The position numbers and the translations under genes were made by a program. The notes beneath the pieces are model-generated. The model made no database searches. It was not told the origin of the DNA and saw only the letters and a program-made list of their open reading frames with translations. Below are positions 7,893 to 17,471 of a stretch of DNA of 64,000 nt, one piece after another. The stretch comes from Rhodopseudomonas palustris (GTDB lineage Bacteria; Pseudomonadota; Alphaproteobacteria; Rhizobiales; Xanthobacteraceae), in NCBI RefSeq assembly GCF_007005445.1, contig NZ_CP041387.1, positions 2,108,001 to 2,172,000 of the forward strand. Direction: 5' to 3'. Position 1 is the first letter of the stretch; each line of letters opens with the position of its first letter.

Positions 7893-8453
7893 CGCACATC
7901 TCGCGGGTCACCCCCGGTACGGTCGAATCGACCCGCCGGCTTTCCATCCAACACACTCCCGCCCTCTCCTCTGTCGCGGCCGCACCCGTTTCGGACGGGT
8001 CGGTGGCCGACGCTGCGGCGGTCAAATTTCTGTCACGGCCGCGACCGGCCGTCGGCTGTTCGACGGTCAGGTGATCGCACCTTGGTTGGCCATGATTGCG
8101 CAAGATCGTCGCCGGGAGCTGGGCACTATCAGCATCACCCTGCTGTTTGGCGAGATGACGGCCGAGCCGCCGCAAATCCGCGGCAGACGGTGACTTTTTG
8201 AAGACGCCGAGGGGGGCCGACAGGTTCGCGGCGCAGCCAGTGATCTGGCGGCTCGTCGGCATCGACCTGGTAGGCGTCGTGGCGAACATTCGCGAACTCG
8301 TCTTTCCGGCCGCCTCGCTGTCGGGCTTTCCGGACTTTCCCGGTAAGACCATCGACCTGCGCTCGGCTCAGGTCAGATGATCTCATTGACCGGTGTGGCC
8401 AAAAAGCGGCGCGTGCAAGAGCGACCATCAAAGACGGTTAAATGATGCAGAAC
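7893..8453. other. Gene-free region upstream of exoR
   Basis: About 560 bases between the exoR start and the hairpins after lpdA. Open frames exist on both strands (for example 8198-8380 plus), but none has a recognisable domain or a convincing start. An imperfect palindrome TTGACC-N5-GGCCAA lies at 8386-8402. It presumably holds the exoR promoter; I see no RNA gene. Confidence 0.4.
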
Positions 8454-8490
8454 TGTTGCGGCATAGCAACAAGAGTGTCCCGGCGGACAC
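8454..8490 (-). terminator. Tandem hairpins after lpdA, probable operon terminator
   Basis: Two adjacent perfect 6-bp hairpins: TGTTGC/GCAACA (8454-8471) and GTGTCC-CGGC-GGACAC (8475-8490). Read on the minus strand the second is followed by TCTTGTTG, a weak U-rich tract. They lie about 30 bases beyond the lpdA stop, where the PDH operon should end. Confidence 0.5.
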
Positions 8491-8521
8491 CCTTTTCGGG
8501 TGCACTTAGTAGCCGCTGGGG

Positions 8522-9943
8522 TCAGGCGTTGAGCACCTTGCCGTAGGCGTCGAGCACGGCTTCCTTCATCATCTCCGACAGCGTCGGGTGCGGGAAGACG
8601 GTGTGCATCAGCTCTTCCTCGGTGGTTTCGAGGTTCATCGCCACCACGTAACCCTGGATCAGCTCGGTGACTTCGGCGCCGATCATGTGGGCGCCCAAGA
8701 GCTGCCCCGTCTTCTTGTCGAAGATCACCTTGACCAGGCCCTGGTCCTCGCCGAGCGCAATCGCCTTGCCGTTGGCGGTGAACGGGAAGCGGCCGACCCG
8801 GATCTCCCGTCCCTGCTCCTTCGCCTTGGCCTCGGTGAGGCCAACGGAGGCGATCTGCGGCTGGCAGTAGGTGCAGCCGGGAATCAGGCTCTTGTCGAGC
8901 GGGTGCGGATGCAGGCCCTTGATGGCCTCGACACAGATCACCCCCTCGTGCTCGGCCTTGTGCGCCAGCATCGGCGGACCGGCGACATCGCCGATCGCGT
9001 AGATGCCGGGCACGCTGGTCTTGCCGAGGCCGTCGGTGACGATGGTGCCGCGGTCGAGCTTCACCCCGAGCTTCTCCAGCCCGAGATTCTCGACATTGCC
9101 GACCACGCCGACCGCCGAGATCACACGGTCAAATTCGGCGGTCTCCGGCTTGCCATTGCCGGGATCGATGGTGGCGACGACGCTATCAGCCTTCTTGTCG
9201 AGCTTGGTGACCTTGGCGCCGGTCAGAATCTTGATGCCCTGCTTCTCGAACCGCTTGCGGGCGAGCGCGGCAATCTCGGAATCCTCGACGGGCAGGATCT
9301 GCGGCAGCACCTCGACCACGGTGACCTTGGCGCCCATGGTGTGGAAGAACGAGGCGAACTCGATGCCGATCGCACCGGAGCCGACCACCAGCAGCGACTT
9401 CGGCATCACTTCCGGCACCATCGCCTCGAAATAGGTCCAGACCAGCTTCTTGTCCGGCTCGAGACCCGGCAGCACCCGCGGCCGCGCCCCGGTGGCGACG
9501 ATGATGTGCTTGGCCTGATAGCTGCCCGGCGGCAACGCGCCCTTCGGCGCCTCGGTCTTGGAGGCAGCGACCGTGAGCTTGCCCGGCGCGTCGATCGTCG
9601 CCTGACCCCAGATGATCGAGATCTTGTTCTTCTTCATCAGGAAGCCGACGCCGTCGTTCAGCCGCTTCGACACCCCGCGCGAGCGCTGTACGATCGCCTT
9701 CGGATCGAACGAAATGTTATCGGCCGACAGCCCGTAATCCTTGGCGTGCTGCATGTAGTGATAGATTTCCGCCGAGCGCAGCAGCGCCTTGGTCGGAATG
9801 CAGCCCCAGTTCAGACAGATGCCGCCGAGATACGACTTCTCGACGATCGCAGTCTTGAACCCGAGCTGCGCCGCCCGGATCGCCGCGACATAGCCGCCGG
9901 GTCCGGAGCCGATGATGATGACGTCGAAGGAGGTGTCGGACAT
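8522..9943 (-). CDS. lpdA: Dihydrolipoamide dehydrogenase (E3)
   Basis: A 473-residue FAD enzyme that reoxidises dihydrolipoyl groups of the PDH complex with NAD+. It has the FAD motif GSGPGGYVAAI at the N-terminus, the redox disulfide in GGICLNWGCIPTKAL, the NAD motif VVGSGAIGIEFA, YAIGDVAG, and the C-terminal His-Glu base in HPHPTLSE. Full family length. It is the last gene of pdhA-pdhB-DUF5076-pdhC-lpdA, separated from pdhC by a hairpin repeat, and followed by tandem hairpins. Location next to the PDH genes suggests it serves that complex, although E3 is often shared with other 2-oxoacid dehydrogenases. Confidence 0.97.
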   Translation of the reverse strand: MSDTSFDVIIIGSGPGGYVAAIRAAQLGFKTAIVEKSYLGGICLNWGCIPTKALLRSAEIYHYMQHAKDYGLSADNISFDPKAIVQRSRGVSKRLNDGVGFLMKKNKISIIWGQATIDAPGKLTVAASKTEAPKGALPPGSYQAKHIIVATGARPRVLPGLEPDKKLVWTYFEAMVPEVMPKSLLVVGSGAIGIEFASFFHTMGAKVTVVEVLPQILPVEDSEIAALARKRFEKQGIKILTGAKVTKLDKKADSVVATIDPGNGKPETAEFDRVISAVGVVGNVENLGLEKLGVKLDRGTIVTDGLGKTSVPGIYAIGDVAGPPMLAHKAEHEGVICVEAIKGLHPHPLDKSLIPGCTYCQPQIASVGLTEAKAKEQGREIRVGRFPFTANGKAIALGEDQGLVKVIFDKKTGQLLGAHMIGAEVTELIQGYVVAMNLETTEEELMHTVFPHPTLSEMMKEAVLDAYGKVLNA

Positions 9944-9961
9944 AACTACTCGCTCTTCTTT

Positions 9962-10014
9962 CCCTCACCCGCCCTCGCTTCGCTCGGGCACCCTCTCCCA
10001 CAAGGGGAGAGGGT
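9962..10014. repeat. Hairpin repeat between pdhC and lpdA
   Basis: CCCTCTCCC (9991-9999) pairs with GGGAGAGGG (10005-10013), preceded by a CCCTCACCCGCC leader and GCCCTCGCTTCGCTCGGGC. The same family (CCCTCACCC leader plus CTCTCCCC/GGGGAGAG hairpin) occurs twice inside pdhC at 10967 and 11100. It fills nearly all of the pdhC-lpdA gap. Confidence 0.65.
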
Positions 10015-10021
10015 AAGAAAG

Positions 10022-11428
10022 TCACACCATCATCATCACGGGATTTTCGATCAGCGTCTTGAAGGCGCCGATCAGTTCGGCGCCGAGCGCACCGTCGACG
10101 GCGCGGTGATCGCAACTCAGCGTCACGCTCATCATGGTGGCGATCTCGATCTTGCCGTCACGCACGATCGGGCGCTGCTCGCCGGTGCCGACCGCCAGGA
10201 TGGTGGCGTGCGGCGGATTGATCACGGCGGTGAAGTCCTTGATCCCGAACATGCCGAGATTGGACACCGCTGTGGTGCCGCCCTGGTACTCTTCAGGCTT
10301 CAGCTTGCGGGCCCGCGCGCGGGCGGCAAAATCCTTCATCTGCGCCGAGATCGACGACAGCGACGCCGTCTCCGCGCTGCGGATGATCGGGGTGATCAGC
10401 CCGCCCGGCATCGCCACCGCGACGCCGATGTCGGAATGCTTGTGCTTGAGCATCCCTGCCTCGGTCCACGACACGTTGGCGTCGGGGATGCGCTGCAGGG
10501 CGATCGCCATCGCCTTGATGATGAAGTCGTTGACCGACAGCTTGTAGGCGGGCTTGCCGTCCTTGTCCTTCGGCGCGGCGGCGTTGATGTCCTCGCGCGC
10601 GGCCAGCAGCCGGTCGAGGTTGCAGTCGATCGTCAGATAGAAATGCGGGATGGTCTGGGTCGACTGCGTCAATCGCTGCGCAATGGTCCGGCGCATGCCG
10701 TCGTGCGGCACCACTTCGTAAGAGCCTTCCGGATACAGCGCGCGGATCTGCTGATCCGACATCGCCGGCACGATCGCGGGACCAGCCGCTGGCGCCGCAG
10801 CCGGCGCCTTCAGGCCGCCGCCGCTCTTGGCCTGCTCGACGTCGCGGGCGATGACGCGGCCGTGCGGCCCGGTGCCGCTGACGCGGGCGATGTCGATGCC
10901 GGCATCCTTCGCCAGCCGCCGCGCCAAAGGCGAAGCGAACACACGGCCATTCGCTGGCGCTGTATCCCCCTCACCCGCCGCCCGCGGCGGCGACCTCTCC
11001 CCGTTGGGGAGAGGTGAAGGCGGCTGTGGCGCCGGCCTCTGATCAGCCTTGTCCTGTGCGTCCGAATTGGCCTCGGCTTTGCCACCCGCAGAGCCGGCTC
11101 CCTCTCCCCTCTGGGGAGAGGGCTGGGGTGAGGGGGCACCGCCGGCACTGGCCTGACCGCCTGCCCCAGCCGCTTTCACGTCCTCGCCGTCCTCGGCAAG
11201 CACCGCGATCACGTCGTTGACCGGCACGTCCTGGGTGCCTTCGGGCACGAGGATCTTGGCCAGCGTGCCCTCGTCGGCGGCCTCGACTTCCATCGTCGCC
11301 TTGTCGGTCTCGATCTCGGCGATGACGTCGCCGCTTTTGACCTTGTCGCCCTCCTTCTTCAGCCACTTCGCAAGGTTGCCCTTCTCCATGGTCGGCGACA
11401 GCGCGGGCATCAGAATGTTGATCGGCAT
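10022..11428 (-). CDS. pdhC: Dihydrolipoyllysine-residue acetyltransferase (E2 of pyruvate dehydrogenase)
   Basis: A 468-residue core subunit that moves the acetyl group from lipoyl-lysine to CoA. Domains: N-terminal lipoyl domain with the lipoylated lysine in [16 protein letters not shown], a long linker (about 88-160), the peripheral subunit-binding domain (FASPLARRLAKDAGID...GPHGRVIARDVE, about 165-200), and the catalytic domain ending in SCDHRAVDGALGAEL with the active-site His. The linker contains two translated palindromic repeats (SPQPSPQRGEG and PSPLPNGERSPP), so it is longer and less Ala/Pro-pure than usual. Twelve bases separate its start from the DUF5076 stop. Operonic with pdhAB and lpdA. 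Confidence 0.97.
   Translation of the reverse strand: MPINILMPALSPTMEKGNLAKWLKKEGDKVKSGDVIAEIETDKATMEVEAADEGTLAKILVPEGTQDVPVNDVIAVLAEDGEDVKAAGAGGQASAGGAPSPQPSPQRGEGAGSAGGKAEANSDAQDKADQRPAPQPPSPLPNGERSPPRAAGEGDTAPANGRVFASPLARRLAKDAGIDIARVSGTGPHGRVIARDVEQAKSGGGLKAPAAAPAAGPAIVPAMSDQQIRALYPEGSYEVVPHDGMRRTIAQRLTQSTQTIPHFYLTIDCNLDRLLAAREDINAAAPKDKDGKPAYKLSVNDFIIKAMAIALQRIPDANVSWTEAGMLKHKHSDIGVAVAMPGGLITPIIRSAETASLSSISAQMKDFAARARARKLKPEEYQGGTTAVSNLGMFGIKDFTAVINPPHATILAVGTGEQRPIVRDGKIEIATMMSVTLSCDHRAVDGALGAELIGAFKTLIENPVMMMV
10967..11019. repeat. Palindromic repeat embedded in the pdhC linker (copy 1)
   Basis: A CCCTCACCCGCC leader followed by CCTCTCCCC (10994-11002) pairing with GGGGAGAGG (11006-11014) around a three-base loop. 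It is the same family as the intergenic copy at 9962-10014. It lies wholly within the pdhC reading frame and encodes a Pro/Gly/Glu/Arg-rich stretch. Confidence 0.68.
11100..11139. repeat. Palindromic repeat embedded in the pdhC linker (copy 2)
   Basis: CCCTCTCCCC (11100-11109) pairs perfectly with GGGGAGAGGG (11113-11122) around a three-base loop. CTGGGGTGAGGGGGC follows, matching the other copies in inverted orientation. It is translated in frame as SPQPSPQRGEG. Confidence 0.68.
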
Positions 11429-11440
11429 GAGGACAGAACC

Positions 11441-11737
11441 TTACTGCGGCCGTTCGGTGGTGGCGCCGGTGTCGGTCGGGCGCGACAGCTCGGCCTCGAA
11501 CATCTCGACGATGCGCTCCAGCGCCTCGTCCTCGGTGTATTCGCTCTCGCGCGCATAGGCGCGCGCGGCGTGGCGGGCGATGTCGACCAGCAGCAGCCCC
11601 CACATCTCCGGATCTTCGAACGCGCGCATGAAGGCGATCGACAAACCGCCGTCGAGCACAAAGGCGCGCAACACTTCGATCGCATCTTCGCGGCCTTCGA
11701 CGTCGGGCGGCAGCGGCTGTTGCTTGGGTCCGGTCAT
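11441..11737 (-). CDS. DUF5076 domain protein in the PDH operon
   Basis: A 98-residue soluble protein, MTGPKQQPLPPDVEGREDAIE at its start, then an alpha-helical body (VLRAFVLDGGLSIAFMRAF, MWGLLLVDIARHAARAYA) and an acidic end. I associate it with the DUF5076 family of alphaproteobacteria; no biochemical role is known to me. Its ATG (11737) lies four bases after the pdhB stop and its own stop twelve bases before pdhC, so it is certainly cotranscribed with the pyruvate dehydrogenase genes. This suggests a role in assembly or control of that complex, but it could be a neutral passenger. Longer upstream starts overlap pdhB and are unlikely. Confidence 0.82.
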   Translation of the reverse strand: MTGPKQQPLPPDVEGREDAIEVLRAFVLDGGLSIAFMRAFEDPEMWGLLLVDIARHAARAYARESEYTEDEALERIVEMFEAELSRPTDTGATTERPQ

Positions 11738-11741
11738 AGGG

Positions 11742-13151
<1,410 letters not shown>

Positions 13152-13209
13152 TGGGGCTCCGCAGTCATTCAGTCAGGCGGGAAGCAGCCGCGACACGGCA
13201 AGGCGGGGA

Positions 13210-14244
13210 TCAGCGATACACATCGGTGTACAGTTCGGACGGATCAGGCTCGGGATCGTGCTGCGCGAAGTCCGCCGACTCATTGACGACCTTGCGCACC
13301 TCGGCATCGATCGCCTTCAGATCGTCTTCGGTCATGTCGAGCCCGAGCAGACGCTTGCGGACCTGTTCGATCGGATCCTGATCGTTACGGATCTTGTCGA
13401 CCTCTTCGCGCGACCGATACTTCGCCGGGTCCGACATCGAGTGACCGCGATAACGATAGGTCTGCATTTCGAGGATGAACGGGCCGTTGCCGGCACGGCA
13501 ATGTGCAACCGCCTTGTCGCCGGCGGCCTTCACCGCACGCACGTCCATGCCGTCGACCTGCTCGCCCGGAATGTTGAACGACACGCCGCGCTTGGAGAAA
13601 TCGGTCTGCGCCGAGGAGCGCGTCACCGACGTGCCCATCGCGTAGCGGTTGTTCTCGATCACGTACACCACGGGGAGCTTCCACAGCTCCGCCATGTTGA
13701 AGCTCTCGTACACCTGGCCCTGATTGGCGGCGCCGTCGCCGAAATAAGCGAGGCAGACGCGACCATCGCCGCGATAGCGGTTGGCGAAGGCGATGCCGGT
13801 GCCGAGCGAGACCTGCGCGCCGACGATGCCGTGTCCGCCGAAGAAACTCTTCTCCCGGCTGAACATGTGCATCGAGCCGCCCTTGCCCTTGGAGTAGCCG
13901 CCGCGGCGCCCGGTGAGTTCGGCCATCACACCGTTGGCATCCATGCCGCAGGCGAGCATGTGACCGTGATCGCGATAGCCGGTGATCACCTGATCACCTT
14001 CGCGTAGCGCCATCTGCATGCCGACGACGACGGCTTCCTGACCGATGTAGAGGTGGCAGAATCCGCCGATTGCACCCATGCCGTAGAGCTGGCCCGCTTT
14101 CTCTTCGAAGCGACGGATCAGCAGCATCTCACGAAAGGCGCCGAGCTCCTGTTCCTTGCTGAAAGGCGGCACGTTCGACGGTGACGCTCCTCCGGCCTTG
14201 TCCTGTGCTGTTTCCTTCGCGGCGCTCTTCTTGGGTGCGGCCAT
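13210..14244 (-). CDS. pdhA: Pyruvate dehydrogenase E1 alpha subunit
   Basis: A 344-residue thiamine-diphosphate binding subunit that decarboxylates pyruvate with PdhB. The TPP motif runs from GDGAANQGQVYESFNMA to VVYVIENN, with the conserved GFCHLYIGQEAV and the phosphorylation-loop-like RYRGHSMSDPAKYRSREEV. The first 30 residues are a lysine/alanine-rich extension. It is the first gene of the PDH operon; its 152-base upstream gap to ftsB contains AT-richer sequence that is probably the promoter. Full length for the family. Confidence 0.97.
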   Translation of the reverse strand: MAAPKKSAAKETAQDKAGGASPSNVPPFSKEQELGAFREMLLIRRFEEKAGQLYGMGAIGGFCHLYIGQEAVVVGMQMALREGDQVITGYRDHGHMLACGMDANGVMAELTGRRGGYSKGKGGSMHMFSREKSFFGGHGIVGAQVSLGTGIAFANRYRGDGRVCLAYFGDGAANQGQVYESFNMAELWKLPVVYVIENNRYAMGTSVTRSSAQTDFSKRGVSFNIPGEQVDGMDVRAVKAAGDKAVAHCRAGNGPFILEMQTYRYRGHSMSDPAKYRSREEVDKIRNDQDPIEQVRKRLLGLDMTEDDLKAIDAEVRKVVNESADFAQHDPEPDPSELYTDVYR

Positions 14245-14396
14245 GGCGATTCCGATTAGAGATGAGATGAGCCTCTCTATCGTAACTTATAGCGGCTTGA
14301 AAGGATCGCTATGTCGCTGCGCGCAAATCAATATGCCGCAGTGCAGCGACACGAAACTTTCGAAATCGTTCGTCCAGATTTTTGGAATTTGCGCAC

Positions 14397-14714
14397 TCAG
14401 CGCGCCGGCATCATCCGCACCAGGTCCGCCGGATTGGCGAAGTCGAGCTGATAGCGCACGCGCTCGTCGAGCATGTCGGGATCGATCCGGTCGGAGCGCA
14501 GCAGCGAGACTCGCTGCTCGGCCTCGGCGCGTTGCTGGCGGAGCTGCACCAGCTCCGCAGTCAGCGCGGTGATTTCCTGGTCGAGCTCCTGCTGCGCCGT
14601 CAGGCCGTAGCGGCCGGTGTAGGCGTTGACGCCGAAATAGCCGATCACGGCGGCAGCGATCGCGTACAGCGCGATGCCGGCGAGGATCGATTTGAGACGA
14701 CTGCGGGTGACCAT
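14397..14714 (-). CDS. ftsB: FtsB/DivIC-family septum formation protein
   Basis: A 105-residue bitopic membrane protein: short cytoplasmic N-terminus, one helix (about 9-27, ILAGIALYAIAAAVIGYFGV), then a periplasmic coiled coil (about 40-75, LDQEITALTAELVQLRQQRAEAEQ split by heptads) and the C-terminal LDERVRYQLDFANPADLV motif typical of this family. In other bacteria FtsB joins FtsL and FtsQ in the divisome. It lies upstream of pdhA, in line with the frequent eno-ftsB-pdh neighbourhood, though here several genes separate it from eno. Confidence 0.85.
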   Translation of the reverse strand: MVTRSRLKSILAGIALYAIAAAVIGYFGVNAYTGRYGLTAQQELDQEITALTAELVQLRQQRAEAEQRVSLLRSDRIDPDMLDERVRYQLDFANPADLVRMMPAR

Positions 14715-14804
14715 GGCCGGACCATGGGACAGCGCGGTTAACGCGCGGCTAACGCCGCATCTGTCCCGCCAGCTTGACAGCCGGCGGGGCGGATGCGGCC
14801 GACG

Positions 14805-15365
14805 TTATTTGTACTGCTGGGCGACGAAGCCGGCGAAGGCGTCGATGTACTTCTGCAGGAACTCGCGCAGCGCGTCCTTGACCAGCGCACCGTCCTCGCC
14901 GAACGCATCCCCGATGCCGCCGACATAAGCCTCCGGCTGCTGCAGCGTCGGCATGTTCAGAAACACCAGGCATTGCCGCAGATGGTGGTTGGCGCCGAAA
15001 CCGCCGATCGCGCCCGGCGAATTCGACAGCACGCCGGCCGGCTTCTTGTCGAAGCAGCTCTTGCCGTAGGGCCGCGACCCGACGTCTATGGCGTTTTTCA
15101 GCACGCCAGGAATCGAGCGGTTGTATTCGGGAGTTACGAACAGCACCGCATCAGAGGCCTTGATGCTGTCGCGGAACGCGGTCCAGTCGGCCGGCGGCGC
15201 TTCGGTCTCGAGATCCTGGTTGTACATCGACAGGCCGTGCAGCGTGACGATGTCGAGCTTCAGCGTGTCCGGCGCCAGCGCGGCGAGCGCCTGCGCGGTC
15301 CGCAGCGAATACGCCTGCTTGCGCAAGCTGCCGACGACGGTCGCGACACGATATGGTGGGGCCAT
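14805..15365 (-). CDS. NADPH-dependent FMN reductase family protein
   Basis: A 186-residue flavodoxin-fold protein. It has the phosphate-binding start VATVVGSLRKQAYSLRTAQA, the FMN-contacting FVTPEYNRSIPGVLKNAIDVGSR region and a GFGANHHLRQCL loop, as in ChrR/YieF-like quinone or azo reductases. The start ATG 15365 has GGAGG eight bases upstream; longer versions are unlikely. It stands alone, with small gaps to ftsB and to the CoA-transferase gene. Electron acceptor (quinone, chromate, FMN) is not predictable. Confidence 0.88.
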   Translation of the reverse strand: MAPPYRVATVVGSLRKQAYSLRTAQALAALAPDTLKLDIVTLHGLSMYNQDLETEAPPADWTAFRDSIKASDAVLFVTPEYNRSIPGVLKNAIDVGSRPYGKSCFDKKPAGVLSNSPGAIGGFGANHHLRQCLVFLNMPTLQQPEAYVGGIGDAFGEDGALVKDALREFLQKYIDAFAGFVAQQYK

Positions 15366-15529
15366 TGGCAATCCTCCGGTCATGCAATCAGACAATCGCG
15401 GCGAGCCTATCCCGCCGTGATGACGGAGAATGCGCAACATGCGTCAAGCACGCTGCGATGACGCGGTTTTGATGGCGCACCTGCCCGGTTTCGTGCGGAG
15501 GCGAACCTCCGCACCTGGCACTCGCCGCC

Positions 15530-16672
15530 CTATTCGGCCGCGGCGCGGTTACCCAGCACCTCATGGTTGTGTGCGCCGAGCTTCGGTGTGGCGAGCTCGG
15601 GATGCGGGCGCGCGCCGTCGAACACGATCGGCAGACCGGCGACGGTGAGACCAGTGTCCGGCATCGTGCGCAGCAGATCGACCGCGGCGAGCTGTTCGGT
15701 GGCGGCAAGCTCGGGAATGTCGTTGACCGGGCTCACCGGCACACCGGCGCTCTTGAAGGCCGCGAGCCAATCGGCTGCGCTGCGGGTCTTCAGCACCTCC
15801 TGCATCAGCGGGATCAGCACGGGCCGATGCGCCTGCCGGTCGCGCACCCGCGCAAAACGTGGGTCCGCGCTCCACTCCGGATGGCCGAGCACATCGGCAC
15901 AGCGCGCGAACAGGCGGTCGTTGCCGGCCGCGATCACGATCGGTCGGTCGGCGGTCTCGAACACCTGGTACGGCGCCAGCGTACCGCTTGCGGTGCCGTG
16001 GCGCACAGGGGGCTCGCCGTCGAGCAGATAGCCGCTGAGCGACATGTCGACCCAGCCGACCGCCGTGTCGAACAGCGAGGTGTCGATCACGCAGCCCTTG
16101 CCGGTGACGTGGCGCTGCTGAAGCGCCGCCAGCGCGCCGATCACGCACCATTGCGCAGTGGCGCGATCGTTGATCGGCGGCGCGCAGAAGGTCGGCGGAT
16201 GCTCCGGCCCGCCGGTGAGCGACATCACCGCGCCATAGGCCTGCAGCAGCGGATCGAAGCCCGGCTCCTTGCTCAACGGACCAGCTTTGCCGAACGCCCA
16301 CACCGAGCAATAGATCAGCCGCGGATTGACCGCGCACATCACGTCCGGCCCGATGCCGCACGACGCGACCACGCCGGAGCGCAGGTTCTGGATCAGGATG
16401 TCCGCATCCTGGACAAGTTGTTTGAGCCGCGCGACGTCGTCCGGGTTCTTGATGTCGAGCGTCACCGACCGCTTGTTGCGGTTGTAGGTGTGAAACAGCA
16501 AGGAATCGCCGTCGACGAAGGGCGGGCCCCAGTGCCGGGCATCGTCGCCGCCGTCGTGCTTCTCGATCTTGATCACGTCGGCGCCCATGTCGCCGAGGAT
16601 CATCCCGGCCATCGGCCCGGCGATCGCCTGCGCGATCTCGATCACTTTGATGCCGGCGAGCGGTCCACCCAT
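15530..16672 (-). CDS. CaiB/BaiF family (class III) CoA-transferase
   Basis: A 380-residue member of the class III CoA-transferases that swap CoA between carboxylic acids via an aspartyl-CoA intermediate. Family marks: MGGPLAGIKVIEIAQAIAGP at the N-terminus, LGDMGADVIKIE, NRNKRSVTLDIKNPD, and the GPLSKEPGFDPLLQAYGAVMSLTGG segment. Acceptor and donor acids cannot be read; neighbours (LysE exporter divergent, flavin reductase downstream) give no pathway. Start ATG 16672 has GGAGA six bases upstream; a longer start is disfavoured. Confidence 0.9.
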   Translation of the reverse strand: MGGPLAGIKVIEIAQAIAGPMAGMILGDMGADVIKIEKHDGGDDARHWGPPFVDGDSLLFHTYNRNKRSVTLDIKNPDDVARLKQLVQDADILIQNLRSGVVASCGIGPDVMCAVNPRLIYCSVWAFGKAGPLSKEPGFDPLLQAYGAVMSLTGGPEHPPTFCAPPINDRATAQWCVIGALAALQQRHVTGKGCVIDTSLFDTAVGWVDMSLSGYLLDGEPPVRHGTASGTLAPYQVFETADRPIVIAAGNDRLFARCADVLGHPEWSADPRFARVRDRQAHRPVLIPLMQEVLKTRSAADWLAAFKSAGVPVSPVNDIPELAATEQLAAVDLLRTMPDTGLTVAGLPIVFDGARPHPELATPKLGAHNHEVLGNRAAAE

Positions 16673-16764
16673 TGCGGTCTCCGATTTCGTGTTATGTCTG
16701 TTGGCGCGCACTGTTTCAGTGGCGCGAGGCAAATTGCAAGTGTCTGGCAGGAGCGATGCGCGCA

Positions 16765-17379
16765 ATGGTGACCGCCGAATTTCTCATCACCTCGCTGATC
16801 GTGGTCGCCTCGCCCGGAACCGGCGTGCTCTATACGGTGGCCACCGGCCTGTCGCGCGGCTCACGCGCCAGCGCGATTGCGGCGTTCGGCTCGACCATCG
16901 GCATCGTGCCCCACATGGCGGCGGCGATCCTCGGCCTCGCCGCCCTGCTCCACACCAGCGCGGTGGCGTTCCAGCTCTTCAAGTATCTCGGCGTCGCCTA
17001 TCTGCTCTACATGGCGTGGAAGACGCTCGGCGAGCGCGGCCCGCTCAGCGTCGAGACCGATGTCGGCGCTCCGTCGGCAGTGCAGATGACGGTGACGGGC
17101 GTCCTGATCAACATCCTCAATCCGAAGCTGTCGATCTTCTTCCTCGCCTTCCTGCCGCAATTCGTCTCAGCCGACGACGCCCATCCGCTCGGCCGGATGG
17201 TCGAGCTGAGCGGCATCTTCATGCTGATGACCTTCGTGGTGTTCGTGATCTACGGCCTGTTCGCCGCCTGGCTACGCGACCACGTCATCACCCGCCCGCA
17301 AGTGATGACCTGGCTCCGCCGCAGTTTCGCCGCCGCCTTCGTCGCGCTAGGCGCCAAGCTGGCCACTGCGGAGCGGTGA
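16765..17379 (+). CDS. LysE/RhtB family amino-acid exporter
   Basis: A 204-residue polytopic inner-membrane protein with about six helices. The N-terminal SPGTGVLYTVATGLSRGSRA corresponds to the family signature, and NILNPKLSIFFLAFLPQFV is the second conserved block (NPK). Such proteins export amino acids or related metabolites. Start at ATG 16765 is preferred because GGAG lies 11 bases upstream; ATG 16756 lies too close to it. Divergent from the CoA-transferase across a gap under 100 bases, which must hold both promoters. Confidence 0.9.
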   Translation: MVTAEFLITSLIVVASPGTGVLYTVATGLSRGSRASAIAAFGSTIGIVPHMAAAILGLAALLHTSAVAFQLFKYLGVAYLLYMAWKTLGERGPLSVETDVGAPSAVQMTVTGVLINILNPKLSIFFLAFLPQFVSADDAHPLGRMVELSGIFMLMTFVVFVIYGLFAAWLRDHVITRPQVMTWLRRSFAAAFVALGAKLATAER

Positions 17380-17409
17380 CGCCTGTTATTAAGCTGATCG
17401 TCCCACCGC

Positions 17410-17429
17410 CGTCATGCCGGGCTTGTGCC
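17410..17429. repeat. Half copy of a palindromic repeat
   Basis: Begins CGTCATGCCGGGCTTGT, matching the left arm of the complete 90-bp element at 35608-35697. The partner arm is missing, so this is a decayed or truncated copy after the LysE-family gene. Confidence 0.5.
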
Positions 17430-17471
17430 GAACCTGACGAAGGATAGCACCGTCGCCATCAAAGGCGTCAG

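Noticed and set aside
8198..8380. 60-codon frame in the gap before exoR
   Set aside because: No family resemblance and no convincing ribosome binding site; treated as non-coding.
8588..11017. Very long plus-strand open frame (809 codons)
   Set aside because: It lies antisense to lpdA and pdhC, has the Arg/His/Asp-rich composition of third-position GC shadows and no motifs.
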